Origin: an uncultured Parasphingopyxis sp.
GTDB lineage: Bacteria > Pseudomonadota > Alphaproteobacteria > Sphingomonadales > Sphingomonadaceae
Assembly: GCA_905479515.1 (NCBI GenBank)
Contig: CAJQMX010000037.1
Location: 1 to 33,255 of the forward strand
Length of the DNA: 33,255 bases
Direction: 5' to 3'
Made by a program: the position numbers and the translations under genes. This document shows, one piece after another, positions 24,795 to 31,627 of the stretch. The notes under the pieces were generated by a model that ran no database searches, was not told where the DNA came from, and saw nothing but the letters and a program-made list of their open reading frames with translations. Each line of letters starts with the position of its first letter. Position 1 is the stretch's first letter.

Positions 24795-24873
24795 TGATCA
24801 ACAGGATTGACGATCTAGTTCCGGTGGCCGCGAAAGCAATGACGCAGCTTCCGATTCCACGAAATGTATAATA

Positions 24874-25179
24874 CTATCCCTTCGCAACCGATATCGCCAG
24901 ACCATCCAAGTCCGGTGTCAGGTTGACTTGGCAGGAGAGACGCGACTGTGGCGATCGATCTGGAGAGGAAGACAGCATGTTGTCCTCATTCTCTTGCATT
25001 TCCTCAAGGAACGGAACAAATTCGGGATCAACATGAACGTGGCATGTGCCGCACATAGCTGCCCCACCACACAGGGCGGCAATTTCTCCAGGTTGGCGAA
25101 TGGCTTCCATGAGAGAACCGTCTGGTTGGACGTCAAGCTCAAGCAATGCCCCGTCGCGCTTTGTCAGATGAATCTTCAA
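24874..25179 (-). CDS. [2Fe-2S] ferredoxin, adrenodoxin/vertebrate type
   Basis: A 101-residue protein that appears to start at TTG 25179, supported by a strong GGAGGGGAG about 8 bp upstream. The cluster ligands are C37, C43, C46 and C83 in ALCGGAAMCGTCHVHV and RLSCQV, the C-x5-C-x2-C...C pattern of [2Fe-2S] ferredoxins serving P450 or Rieske oxygenases. It lies 58 bp after the GST gene on the same strand. No P450, Rieske oxygenase or ferredoxin reductase is in the window, so its electron partners are encoded elsewhere or it serves an unexpected enzyme here. Confidence 0.93.
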   Translation of the reverse strand: MKIHLTKRDGALLELDVQPDGSLMEAIRQPGEIAALCGGAAMCGTCHVHVDPEFVPFLEEMQENEDNMLSSSPDRSPQSRLSCQVNLTPDLDGLAISVAKG

Positions 25180-25237
25180 GATTTACTCCCCTCCATAGAA
25201 TTGGTTCCGTCCCAACGCACGCAGCGGCGAAAACCTC

Positions 25238-25954
25238 CTAATGTCCCGTAGGAAGAAAATCAGGATAATATTCTTTCATCATCCTTTCACTATACGCCAC
25301 GAGGTTCGACTGATCTTCGGCCATTTGCCTAAGTTCGGAGTCGAACAAAGGAGCCAATGCGTTCGCGATCATCGCAAATGCCGTAGCGTCCACGCTACTC
25401 GGCTTATCTCCCATAATATAAGGCTGGCTTCCCAACAGTGACGACAGCGCTGTGATCGAACGCCCTCCAAGGTCTGCGATTTCTCCGGCATCATGCCGTC
25501 CTAACCCTTGCGCGAACAATGCGTTGCGCATGGTTTCCAAAGCTTGAGCGCGTATTGCAGGACGCGCGGCTTCAGGAGCCAAGTCAAAAAGCTTTGCAGG
25601 ACCGCGCTCGAAATTCTCCGGAACCAACCAACGAAAATAATTTATCGCCCAGAATAGATGATCCTCGAGCATCCGCTCGATAGCCCAGCTCGTAGCACGT
25701 TGGCACGCGGTCAATCCTTCATCCAGGTCAGCCTTGAACTCGCGGCTGATAAAATCGTGAATCAGAGTCGAGTCACCAATCCGCACACCATCTACTTCGA
25801 TGAAGGGAATTTTGCGTTTTGGCGCCATGGGCGGCGCTCCTTGGCGAGCCTCAAATGAGATGCCTGCCATTTTCAGCTGAATCTGGCTCTTCATTGCAAA
25901 CGCGCCCGCCTCGGGAAGGCCCATCTTTGGTCCAAAACCATATAGGATAATCAT
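25238..25954 (-). CDS. Glutathione S-transferase family protein (Fax/metaxin-like)
   Basis: A 238-residue protein from the ATG at 25954 with AAGGG 7 bp upstream. The N-terminal thioredoxin-like half has MIILYGFGPKMGLPEAGAFA and KRKIPFIEVDGVRIGDSTLI, where the cis-Pro (IPF) and D-S-T glutathione-contact pattern are conserved. The C-terminal half is helical and ends with QPYIMGDKPSSVDATAFAMI, typical of GST C-terminal domains. The overall pattern resembles GSTs related to Fax/metaxin. In an aromatic-degradation cluster it could isomerise a maleyl-type ring-cleavage product or remove a substituent with glutathione. It diverges from the EthD gene. Confidence 0.88.
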   Translation of the reverse strand: MIILYGFGPKMGLPEAGAFAMKSQIQLKMAGISFEARQGAPPMAPKRKIPFIEVDGVRIGDSTLIHDFISREFKADLDEGLTACQRATSWAIERMLEDHLFWAINYFRWLVPENFERGPAKLFDLAPEAARPAIRAQALETMRNALFAQGLGRHDAGEIADLGGRSITALSSLLGSQPYIMGDKPSSVDATAFAMIANALAPLFDSELRQMAEDQSNLVAYSERMMKEYYPDFLPTGH

Positions 25955-26010
25955 ACGTCAACCCTTTCTATCAAATATTTGGCGCTTGACGAGCGCTATC
26001 ATGAACTACA

Positions 26011-26040
26011 TATATCGCACGCTATAACCGTTTATAGCAC
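26011..26040. promoter_or_regulatory. Putative operator in the GST/EthD divergent promoter
   Basis: TATATCGCACGCTATAACCG followed by TTTATAGCAC lies in the 120-bp gap between the divergent GST and EthD genes. It contains the TCGCAC and GCTATAA elements seen in other copies of the cluster motif. Confidence 0.45.
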
Positions 26041-26074
26041 TTTACAAGTGGTTCGCTTTTTGGGAGTGGAGTTT

Positions 26075-26761
26075 ATGGCCAGCGTAAAAGTTTTTGTTGC
26101 CCTAAAGCGCAAGCCGAGTCTGACAAAACAGCAGTTCTCTGACCATTGGCGCCATCCTCACTGCACTTGGGGCATAGGCGTTGCTGGCGTCAGTCAGTAT
26201 GTACAGAGCCATCGCATCGAAGCCCCTTCAATCTCAGGCTTGTCCGATTCCTTTGACGGAATTGTCGAAGTCTGGTTCGACAGTTCCGAAGATGCGTTCG
26301 GCTTCAGCGAAGACCCCGTGTATCGCGCCAAGCTTCAGCCTGACGAGCCCAACTTTGCGAGTATGTCAGAAACTCGGGTCTTTATGGCGGCCGAAGAAAC
26401 TCTCATGACTGGCCCTGGGTGGCGGCATGGTTCAGATGATAGTGACATGGGTTGGGTCGAACGAGACCGCCCGGTTACGGTGAAGCTTATCCAGTTTATG
26501 GCGCCGGATGACACGCAATGGCTCGATGAAGACGATCTTGAAATCGGAAGAGATATCGGCGCGTTGCGATATGTTCGTTGCCGCTCCGCGTATTCCGGTG
26601 AAGCGCCACATGCTTTTGCCAATGGTGTGCGCGAACTTTGGTGGCCAAGCATAACAGCATTCGAGCGAGGCATAAGCACCGCTCCCGATGCATGGCACAA
26701 AATCAGACGCGAAGCAGAAGGCGCAACAACAATTCTTGCCGCTGCGGAGCGCCTTCTCTGA
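26075..26761 (+). CDS. EthD-domain (dimeric alpha-beta barrel) protein
   Basis: A 228-residue protein from the ATG at 26075 with GGGAGTGGAG upstream; the frame is open to 25979, but that would pass through the operator-like sequence. The N-terminal half fits EthD: VKVFVALKRKPSLTKQQFSD, HWRHPHC, GVSQYVQSHRIE, FDGIVEVWFDSSEDAFGFSE and a later FMAAEETLMTG. The second half (VTVKLIQFMAPDDTQWLDED onwards, ending near LWWPSITAFE) looks like a degenerate second barrel unit. EthD-like proteins include ether-degradation accessory proteins and polyketide/anthraquinone decarboxylases or dehydratases. It opens the rightward operon region; substrate unknown. Confidence 0.85.
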   Translation: MASVKVFVALKRKPSLTKQQFSDHWRHPHCTWGIGVAGVSQYVQSHRIEAPSISGLSDSFDGIVEVWFDSSEDAFGFSEDPVYRAKLQPDEPNFASMSETRVFMAAEETLMTGPGWRHGSDDSDMGWVERDRPVTVKLIQFMAPDDTQWLDEDDLEIGRDIGALRYVRCRSAYSGEAPHAFANGVRELWWPSITAFERGISTAPDAWHKIRREAEGATTILAAAERLL

Positions 26762-26770
26762 ATTTTGAAT

Positions 26771-26807
26771 GCGCTAACGTCGCACTAAGCATTCGTTATT
26801 GACGCGC
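26771..26807. promoter_or_regulatory. Putative operator upstream of the rightward catabolic operon
   Basis: CGTTATTGACGC at 26794-26805 is a one-mismatch copy of the arm at 12629-12640. AACGTCGCACTAAG (26776-26789) precedes it. The pair lies 40-75 bp upstream of the start at 26847. Confidence 0.6.
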
Positions 26808-26846
26808 AAAATTGGAATAATGACCTTTTAGTTGGAACGACCATCA

Positions 26847-27422
26847 ATGCATAAGCAAGGAAAATTAGGCGTGCCTATACGACGTTTCGAGTTTGATGAA
26901 CTGCCAAATAACCTCGCGGAAGCGCTGGAACCGCGCGTCAAGCGGCTCGGCTATCTCGGTGAATTCTTCAAATGCTGCGCAAATCAACCTGAAGCATTGC
27001 GAGCATTCATCGACTTCTCTGAGACCGCGAAAGGCGGGTTGCCCGACAACCTAGTGGAGGTCATCGCGCTGACATGCGCTGGATGGGTCGGCAATGAATA
27101 TGAGCGCAACCAACATGAGCGCTTATGCCTGAAACTCGGCTTTTCTCTAGAATGGATTAGTGAAGTCAATCGCTGCGAACGTGTGGCGACCTCCGCACTC
27201 ACTCAGGAGGAGCATCTTGTTCAGCAGGCCGTTCTTTCCATACTCGATACTCGCGGCAAGGCCGGGCCTGAATGGATCGCACGGATAGTTGATCGCTTAG
27301 GAGAGCCTGCGGTAATCTCGTTGCTCATGGTGATCGGCCGTTATGTTGTGCACGGGTTGATCGTAAACAGTCTCAACCTCGCGCCCCCTGTAAATTCTGT
27401 TTTTGAAAGGGAAGAGCGTTGA
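26847..27422 (+). CDS. Carboxymuconolactone decarboxylase-like (AhpD-fold) protein
   Basis: A 191-residue protein from the ATG at 26847 (TTGGAA upstream); a GTG at 26871 with AAGGA upstream is an alternative. The AhpD-like core is LRAFIDFSETAKGGLPDNLVEVIALTCAGWVGNEYERNQHERL, with the conserved E and the N-x-x-E...H pattern of carboxymuconolactone decarboxylases. The peroxidase CxxC of AhpD is absent, arguing against alkylhydroperoxidase activity. A helical C-terminal extension lies beyond the usual 120-150 residue domain. It overlaps the next gene by 4 bp (TTGA), so the two are probably co-translated. A decarboxylase or isomerase role on a lactone or keto acid intermediate is plausible. Confidence 0.8.
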   Translation: MHKQGKLGVPIRRFEFDELPNNLAEALEPRVKRLGYLGEFFKCCANQPEALRAFIDFSETAKGGLPDNLVEVIALTCAGWVGNEYERNQHERLCLKLGFSLEWISEVNRCERVATSALTQEEHLVQQAVLSILDTRGKAGPEWIARIVDRLGEPAVISLLMVIGRYVVHGLIVNSLNLAPPVNSVFEREER

Positions 27423-28408
27423 ACAACGAATTTCTCTGGCTGACAGAAGCCGACGTCGTCAATCTATTGACGTTGCCGGAAGCCATCGCTGCATTGGAAG
27501 AAGGGTTGCGAGAGCAGGCTACTGGTGCAGCAACGAACATGAGTAAGACGCATCTTCGTTGGGAGGACGGTACATTACATGCTCTGGGTGCCGTTCAAAA
27601 GTCGTCAGGCATAGTTGGATCCAAAACATGGGCTCACACCGCCAATGGCGCAACGCCCCTCCTGATCCTTTGGGATGCTGAGACCGGAAGGCTGTTAGCA
27701 GTGATCGAAGCATTCGCTTTGGGCCAACTACGTACCGGCGCAATGTCCGGCGTCGCGACACGCTGGATGGCGGATGAGGACGCCGACAGTTTCGCGATGT
27801 TCGGAACAGGCCGCCAGGCGTTGACCCAGCTGGCGGCAGTTGCCGCTGTACGGAAACTTCAGATAATTCGTATTTGGGGGCGCGACGAAGGGAAGCGTGA
27901 GGCCTTTGCGGAACAGGTGCGCGATCTCAGTGGAGCTTATCGTGTCGAGACGACCACATCTCCAGTTGAATGCGCTAGAAGTGCTGCGATTCTGACGCTT
28001 GCCACGCGTGCCTGCGAGCCATTTCTTGACAGCAAGATGGTCGATGACGGAGCACACATCAATGCGATCGGAGCGATTACTCCGGAACGCGAGGAATTCT
28101 CGCAGGATCTATTCAGCAGAACAGATTTATTGGTTGCAGATGACCCCAAAGCTGCGCTGAACCTTTCCGCCGAATTCGGCAAATACTTCACCGAGAATGA
28201 TGCACCCAAAAGAGTGTTGCACCCGGTATGTGAGATCATCGGGCATCACCGCACTGCAAGATCCGGCCTCTCAATCTTCAAGGCAATGGGCATGGGCGTC
28301 TCCGATGTAACGCTCGGTTTGGCGGTCCTCCGCAAGGCAACAACTCGCGGCCTCGGAAAGCGGCATCATCATCCTGTAAGAGCCGCCCTAAATTTGCGCG
28401 ATATTTGA
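27419..28408 (+). CDS. Ornithine cyclodeaminase / mu-crystallin family oxidoreductase
   Basis: A 329-residue protein starting at TTG 27419, overlapping the previous stop by 4 bp, with AAGGGAAGA upstream. The family pattern is clear: LWLTEADVVNLLTLPEAIAA, then GIVGSKTWAHTANG, RLLAVIEAFALGQLRTGAMSGVATRWMA, the Rossmann motif FAMFGTGRQALTQLAAVAAV, and INAIGAITPEREEF. Members bind NAD(P) and act as cyclodeaminases, ketimine or imino-acid reductases, or amino-acid dehydrogenases. No nitrogen compound is otherwise implied by the cluster, so it may reduce or dehydrogenate a keto or hydroxy acid here, or the true substrate contains nitrogen. It lies between the CMD-like and gentisate-dioxygenase-like genes. 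Confidence 0.9.
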   Translation: MNNEFLWLTEADVVNLLTLPEAIAALEEGLREQATGAATNMSKTHLRWEDGTLHALGAVQKSSGIVGSKTWAHTANGATPLLILWDAETGRLLAVIEAFALGQLRTGAMSGVATRWMADEDADSFAMFGTGRQALTQLAAVAAVRKLQIIRIWGRDEGKREAFAEQVRDLSGAYRVETTTSPVECARSAAILTLATRACEPFLDSKMVDDGAHINAIGAITPEREEFSQDLFSRTDLLVADDPKAALNLSAEFGKYFTENDAPKRVLHPVCEIIGHHRTARSGLSIFKAMGMGVSDVTLGLAVLRKATTRGLGKRHHHPVRAALNLRDI

Positions 28409-28421
28409 TCAAGGAAGTTTA

Positions 28422-29537
28422 ATGTCTGAGCTAAAAATAGAATTCGAAACCGCTGAACCAGAATTGCGAAATACGAATAATTTCATACCACCATCTCAAG
28501 ATCCTTGGTCTCCGATTATCTTGACCAAGGAAGCCATTGACACAGAAATCGGGCGGCTTTCGAGCACGCCGGTTTCAGACAATGGACGACGAGAGACACT
28601 GATTGTTCACCCGCGCTCGCTTGGCCATGCCCCCGGGCTGGCGCCAGGAATTCAGGTAAAACTTTGCGTGCTACGCCCGGGCGAACGAACGCAGCCATTC
28701 CGCCACAACGCAACCGAAGTCAGTTTTTGCATTCAAGGCGAGGGGCGAGCGATAATCGACGGTCAACAAATCAAATATGGTCAATACGACGTTTGGAATA
28801 CACCATCCTTCGCAACACAATACTGGATCAATGACAGTGACGATCTTCAAGTCTGCCTAAATTATTCCAATGCGGCCCTTCTCCAGTACATGCAGATCTA
28901 TGCGCGGGAGAATAATCCGCAACCCGTCAATACTCAGTCTGAAACTAAGGTCGAAATGGACCCAAGAAAAGAGAGCCCGTTCGGCTCCTTCGCTATAGAC
29001 GACGGTGCGCAGCTGATGCCCTATGAGTTACTGATCAACCCTCCATCGGTCGTCTCACCGGCGTTGCATTGGCCATGGCAACGCGTTCAGGAGGAACTGG
29101 TGAAACTCGAAAAACTCGGCAAAGACTATATCGGTCGCCGACTCTATTTGCTTTACAACCCAATGACAGGTCGCACCAACGGAACGACACCCAGTTTCTT
29201 CGCAACTATAACGACCCGGCCGCCCGGGATCGTGGATCGACCGCACCGCCATGTATCGGCAGCTATCAACTACTATTTCAGCGGTCACGGTCGAAGTACA
29301 GTCGCAGGCAATGTTTATGAATGGAAAGCGGGCGACCTTATGCTTTCCGCACCTGGCTGGGCGGTCCATAATCACGCTTCTTATGACGAACCCGTTCATG
29401 AATTGACGATCCAGGATCAGCCACTCCACATCGCGATGGAATCGCTTCTCTGGCAGGAAAAAATGAATGAGCCGCCCACATTGCTTGGCGCGCATCCAGG
29501 GTTCGAAACTAACCGCAACGCAGCACACACGTCATGA
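28422..29537 (+). CDS. Gentisate 1,2-dioxygenase-like bicupin ring-cleavage enzyme
   Basis: A 371-residue protein from the ATG at 28422 with AAGGAAG upstream. Two cupin domains are visible. The N-terminal one (GIQVKLCVLRPGERTQPFRHNATEVSFCIQGEG) has only one His at the expected pair (H95) and lacks the late His (TQYWIN). The C-terminal one has RPHRHVSAAINYYFSGHG with H275 and H277, and PGWAVHNHAS with H316 or H318. In gentisate and 1-hydroxy-2-naphthoate dioxygenases iron sits in a cupin with three His, usually the N-terminal one; here the complete set is C-terminal. It likely cleaves a hydroxylated aromatic acid with O2, substrate uncertain. It overlaps the next gene by ATGA. Confidence 0.85.
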   Translation: MSELKIEFETAEPELRNTNNFIPPSQDPWSPIILTKEAIDTEIGRLSSTPVSDNGRRETLIVHPRSLGHAPGLAPGIQVKLCVLRPGERTQPFRHNATEVSFCIQGEGRAIIDGQQIKYGQYDVWNTPSFATQYWINDSDDLQVCLNYSNAALLQYMQIYARENNPQPVNTQSETKVEMDPRKESPFGSFAIDDGAQLMPYELLINPPSVVSPALHWPWQRVQEELVKLEKLGKDYIGRRLYLLYNPMTGRTNGTTPSFFATITTRPPGIVDRPHRHVSAAINYYFSGHGRSTVAGNVYEWKAGDLMLSAPGWAVHNHASYDEPVHELTIQDQPLHIAMESLLWQEKMNEPPTLLGAHPGFETNRNAAHTS

Positions 29538-30448
29538 TGAAACTTGAAACAAATTTTCTGCGTGGGTCTTACCCGCCGCTGATTACACCATTCCATGAGG
29601 ATGGTAGCGTCGACCACGACGCATACGAGCGCCTGATTGAATACCAGATCGACGCAGGCAGCCATGGTATAGTTGTCAATGGCACTTCGGCCGAACCAAG
29701 CGTCCTTTCGGTTGCGGAGCGCCGCGAGCTGCTCGCAACCGCTATTCGAGTTTCTGCTGGCCGAGTCCCCATAGTCGCGGCAACGGGTTCCCAAAACTTC
29801 ACCGAAACTGCGGAACTAACAGACCATGCGACTCAGGTTGGAGCCGATGCGCTGTTGATAGTCACACCATACTATATTCGTCCGCCTCAAAGAGGCTTGA
29901 TTGCCTACTACCGGAAGCTTGCAGAGCGCACAGATCTGCCTTTCATGATCTATCATATTCCTGGCAGGGCGGCTGTGACGTTGGATATCGAGACGATTGA
30001 AGAGATAGCGAATACTACCGGCAATTTCGTAGGTATCAAACACGCCTGCGCGGATTTAACGCTAGTGACCGAAGCGCTGCGCCGGCTCGGCCCTGATTTT
30101 CGCATTTTTGTTGGGCTGGAAGAGTTAAGCTTCCCGATGATGGCAATAGGTGCCTCCGGCATGGTGAACGCGGTGAGTAACATCGCCCCTGTCAAGGTTT
30201 CCGAGCTGTATGGAGCTGTCGCAAAGGGCGACATGGCCGAGGCACGGCGGCTTCATTTCGAGCTTTTCGACCTCAATCAGGCGGTTTTTTTCGATACAAA
30301 TCCCATTCCAATCAAATATATGGCTCGCCGACTTGGTATTTTAGACGGCAATCATCACCGCTTGCCTATGATGCCTGCCCCTCCCGAATTGGAAAAGCGG
30401 CTCGATACAATACTCTTCGAAGCTGGCCTCCTGCCAAACGGACAATAG
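29534..30448 (+). CDS. DapA/NAL-superfamily aldolase or hydratase-aldolase
   Basis: A 304-residue protein from the ATG at 29534, overlapping the upstream stop codon (ATGA). It is a Schiff-base aldolase TIM barrel: YPPLITPFHEDGSVD, GIVVNGTSAEPSVLS (50-54 GTSAE in place of DapA GTTGE), IVTPYYIRPPQRGL, YHIPGRAAVTL with Y140 and R145, and FVGIKHA with the lysine K169. NPIPIKYMARRLGIL near the C-terminus is shared with DapA. In this context a biosynthetic DapA role is unlikely. Catabolic relatives (NahE-type hydratase-aldolases, keto-deoxy-sugar acid enzymes) split pyruvate-containing ring-cleavage products or dehydrate-decarboxylate them. It follows the gentisate-dioxygenase-like gene and precedes the dienelactone hydrolase gene. 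Confidence 0.9.
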   Translation: MMKLETNFLRGSYPPLITPFHEDGSVDHDAYERLIEYQIDAGSHGIVVNGTSAEPSVLSVAERRELLATAIRVSAGRVPIVAATGSQNFTETAELTDHATQVGADALLIVTPYYIRPPQRGLIAYYRKLAERTDLPFMIYHIPGRAAVTLDIETIEEIANTTGNFVGIKHACADLTLVTEALRRLGPDFRIFVGLEELSFPMMAIGASGMVNAVSNIAPVKVSELYGAVAKGDMAEARRLHFELFDLNQAVFFDTNPIPIKYMARRLGILDGNHHRLPMMPAPPELEKRLDTILFEAGLLPNGQ

Positions 30449-30467
30449 GAAATAAGGAAACCGTATC

Positions 30468-31163
30468 ATGACAATCTCCTCTTCCTTGACCATCAGCGCC
30501 TCGGACGGGCAATTCGACGCCTATATAGCGCGCCCAGACAAACTAACTGCTCCGGCTGTCATCGTGCTGCAAGAAATCTTTGGGGTAAATATCTTTGTGC
30601 GAGGCATATGCGACCGACTTGCTGCGTCTGGCTTCATTGCTGCAGCACCCGATCTTTATTGGCGAACCGGACCTCATATCGAACTGGAAGAGAGTGACAG
30701 TGATCGCGCAAAGGAACTAATGCAAAGCCTTGATCAAGACGCCGCTCTCGCTGACTGTGGCAGCCTACTTGATGCGCTCCGCGACCTACCTGAATGCACA
30801 GGTAGGGTTGGCGCTCTCGGCTATTGTCTCGGAGGAAAACTCGCCTTTCTTCTTGGCGCTCGAAACAAGGTAGATAGCGCCATTTCCTACTATGGGGTTG
30901 GAATTCAGGAACAATTGAAACTGCTGCCGGAAGTCCGCGTCCCGACACTCTTGTTTATTGCTGAAGAGGATGTGCTCTGCCCTCCACCCGCACAGCAGCA
31001 CATCAAAATGGCAACAGCTGAGAACAATTTTGTCTCAATCGAGAGCTTTCCTGAAGCGGGCCATGCTTTTGCCCGAACTGGCAGCACATCATATAGGCAG
31101 GACGCTGCGGAACGCGCCGACAACCTCGCGATAAGGTTTCTGGAACAGTATCTCGACGGGTAG
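30468..31163 (+). CDS. Dienelactone hydrolase family protein
   Basis: A 231-residue protein from the ATG at 30468 with AAGGAAAC upstream. An alpha/beta-hydrolase of the ClcD/DLH type: PAVIVLQEIFGVN with E36, GALGYCLGG with nucleophile C120, FIAEEDVLCPP with D168, and FPEAGHAFAR with H199. The Cys-Asp-His triad and Glu have nearly the same numbers as in classical dienelactone hydrolase (C123, D171, H202, E36), so activity is likely intact. It hydrolyses dienelactone-like or other ester/lactone intermediates to keto acids. Last gene of the rightward operon, 19 bp after the aldolase gene. Exact lactone unknown; a lactone could come from the questin-oxidase-like step. Confidence 0.93.
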   Translation: MTISSSLTISASDGQFDAYIARPDKLTAPAVIVLQEIFGVNIFVRGICDRLAASGFIAAAPDLYWRTGPHIELEESDSDRAKELMQSLDQDAALADCGSLLDALRDLPECTGRVGALGYCLGGKLAFLLGARNKVDSAISYYGVGIQEQLKLLPEVRVPTLLFIAEEDVLCPPPAQQHIKMATAENNFVSIESFPEAGHAFARTGSTSYRQDAAERADNLAIRFLEQYLDG

Positions 31164-31627
31164 TTATTCAATTTTTTGATTTTTCGGCAACGTCACATTT
31201 CCCAATCGCAACGTCCTCTCTTGCTTTGCTTACAGCATTCGGATGCCCACGGGCATTGCATGTCGTTAGCGTATTAAGGGTTTTCAGTTGCAGGACTGAC
31301 CCGTCACTCGGGGTGGTCCACCGGCCAAGCTAGAGTCCAGACAGCGCAATAACGAAATCCAATACCCGCCATTGCCGTAATAAATTTTGTCCCCAGAGCT
31401 TCGCAGACTTAGAGTGTTACTCTCAGTTCCACTGGAGCCTGCCATGCGCCGCTGCGTTGAGCGGAGGCCCTCGTAGCTGAGATGATATCGGCCATTTCAG
31501 GCAACGACAGTCCATGTGGGTTTTGAAAATAGTTTTGAAGTTAACTCACCCAGATTGACCGTCACGTTCATAGAGCCACTTCAATCAACAGAAACGAGTC
31601 CAACCAATGCCATAATAGCGGCAAGTC
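31164..31627. other. Intergenic stretch between catabolic operon and terminase gene
   Basis: About 464 bp with no convincing gene, tRNA or terminator. A weak half-site CAATAACGAA (31347-31356) resembles the cluster motif but has no gene next to it in a useful position. The segment probably marks the right border of the catabolic block. Confidence 0.4.

Noticed and set aside
26847..27422. Alkylhydroperoxidase AhpD
   Set aside because: The catalytic CxxC is missing in the AhpD-like core.
29534..30448. Housekeeping 4-hydroxy-tetrahydrodipicolinate synthase (dapA)
   Set aside because: The motif change GTSAE and tight coupling to catabolic genes make a lysine-biosynthesis role unlikely.
31164..31627. 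CRISPR array, tRNA or attachment site near the terminase
   Set aside because: No repeat-spacer periodicity, cloverleaf or matching direct repeat with the left border could be seen by eye.
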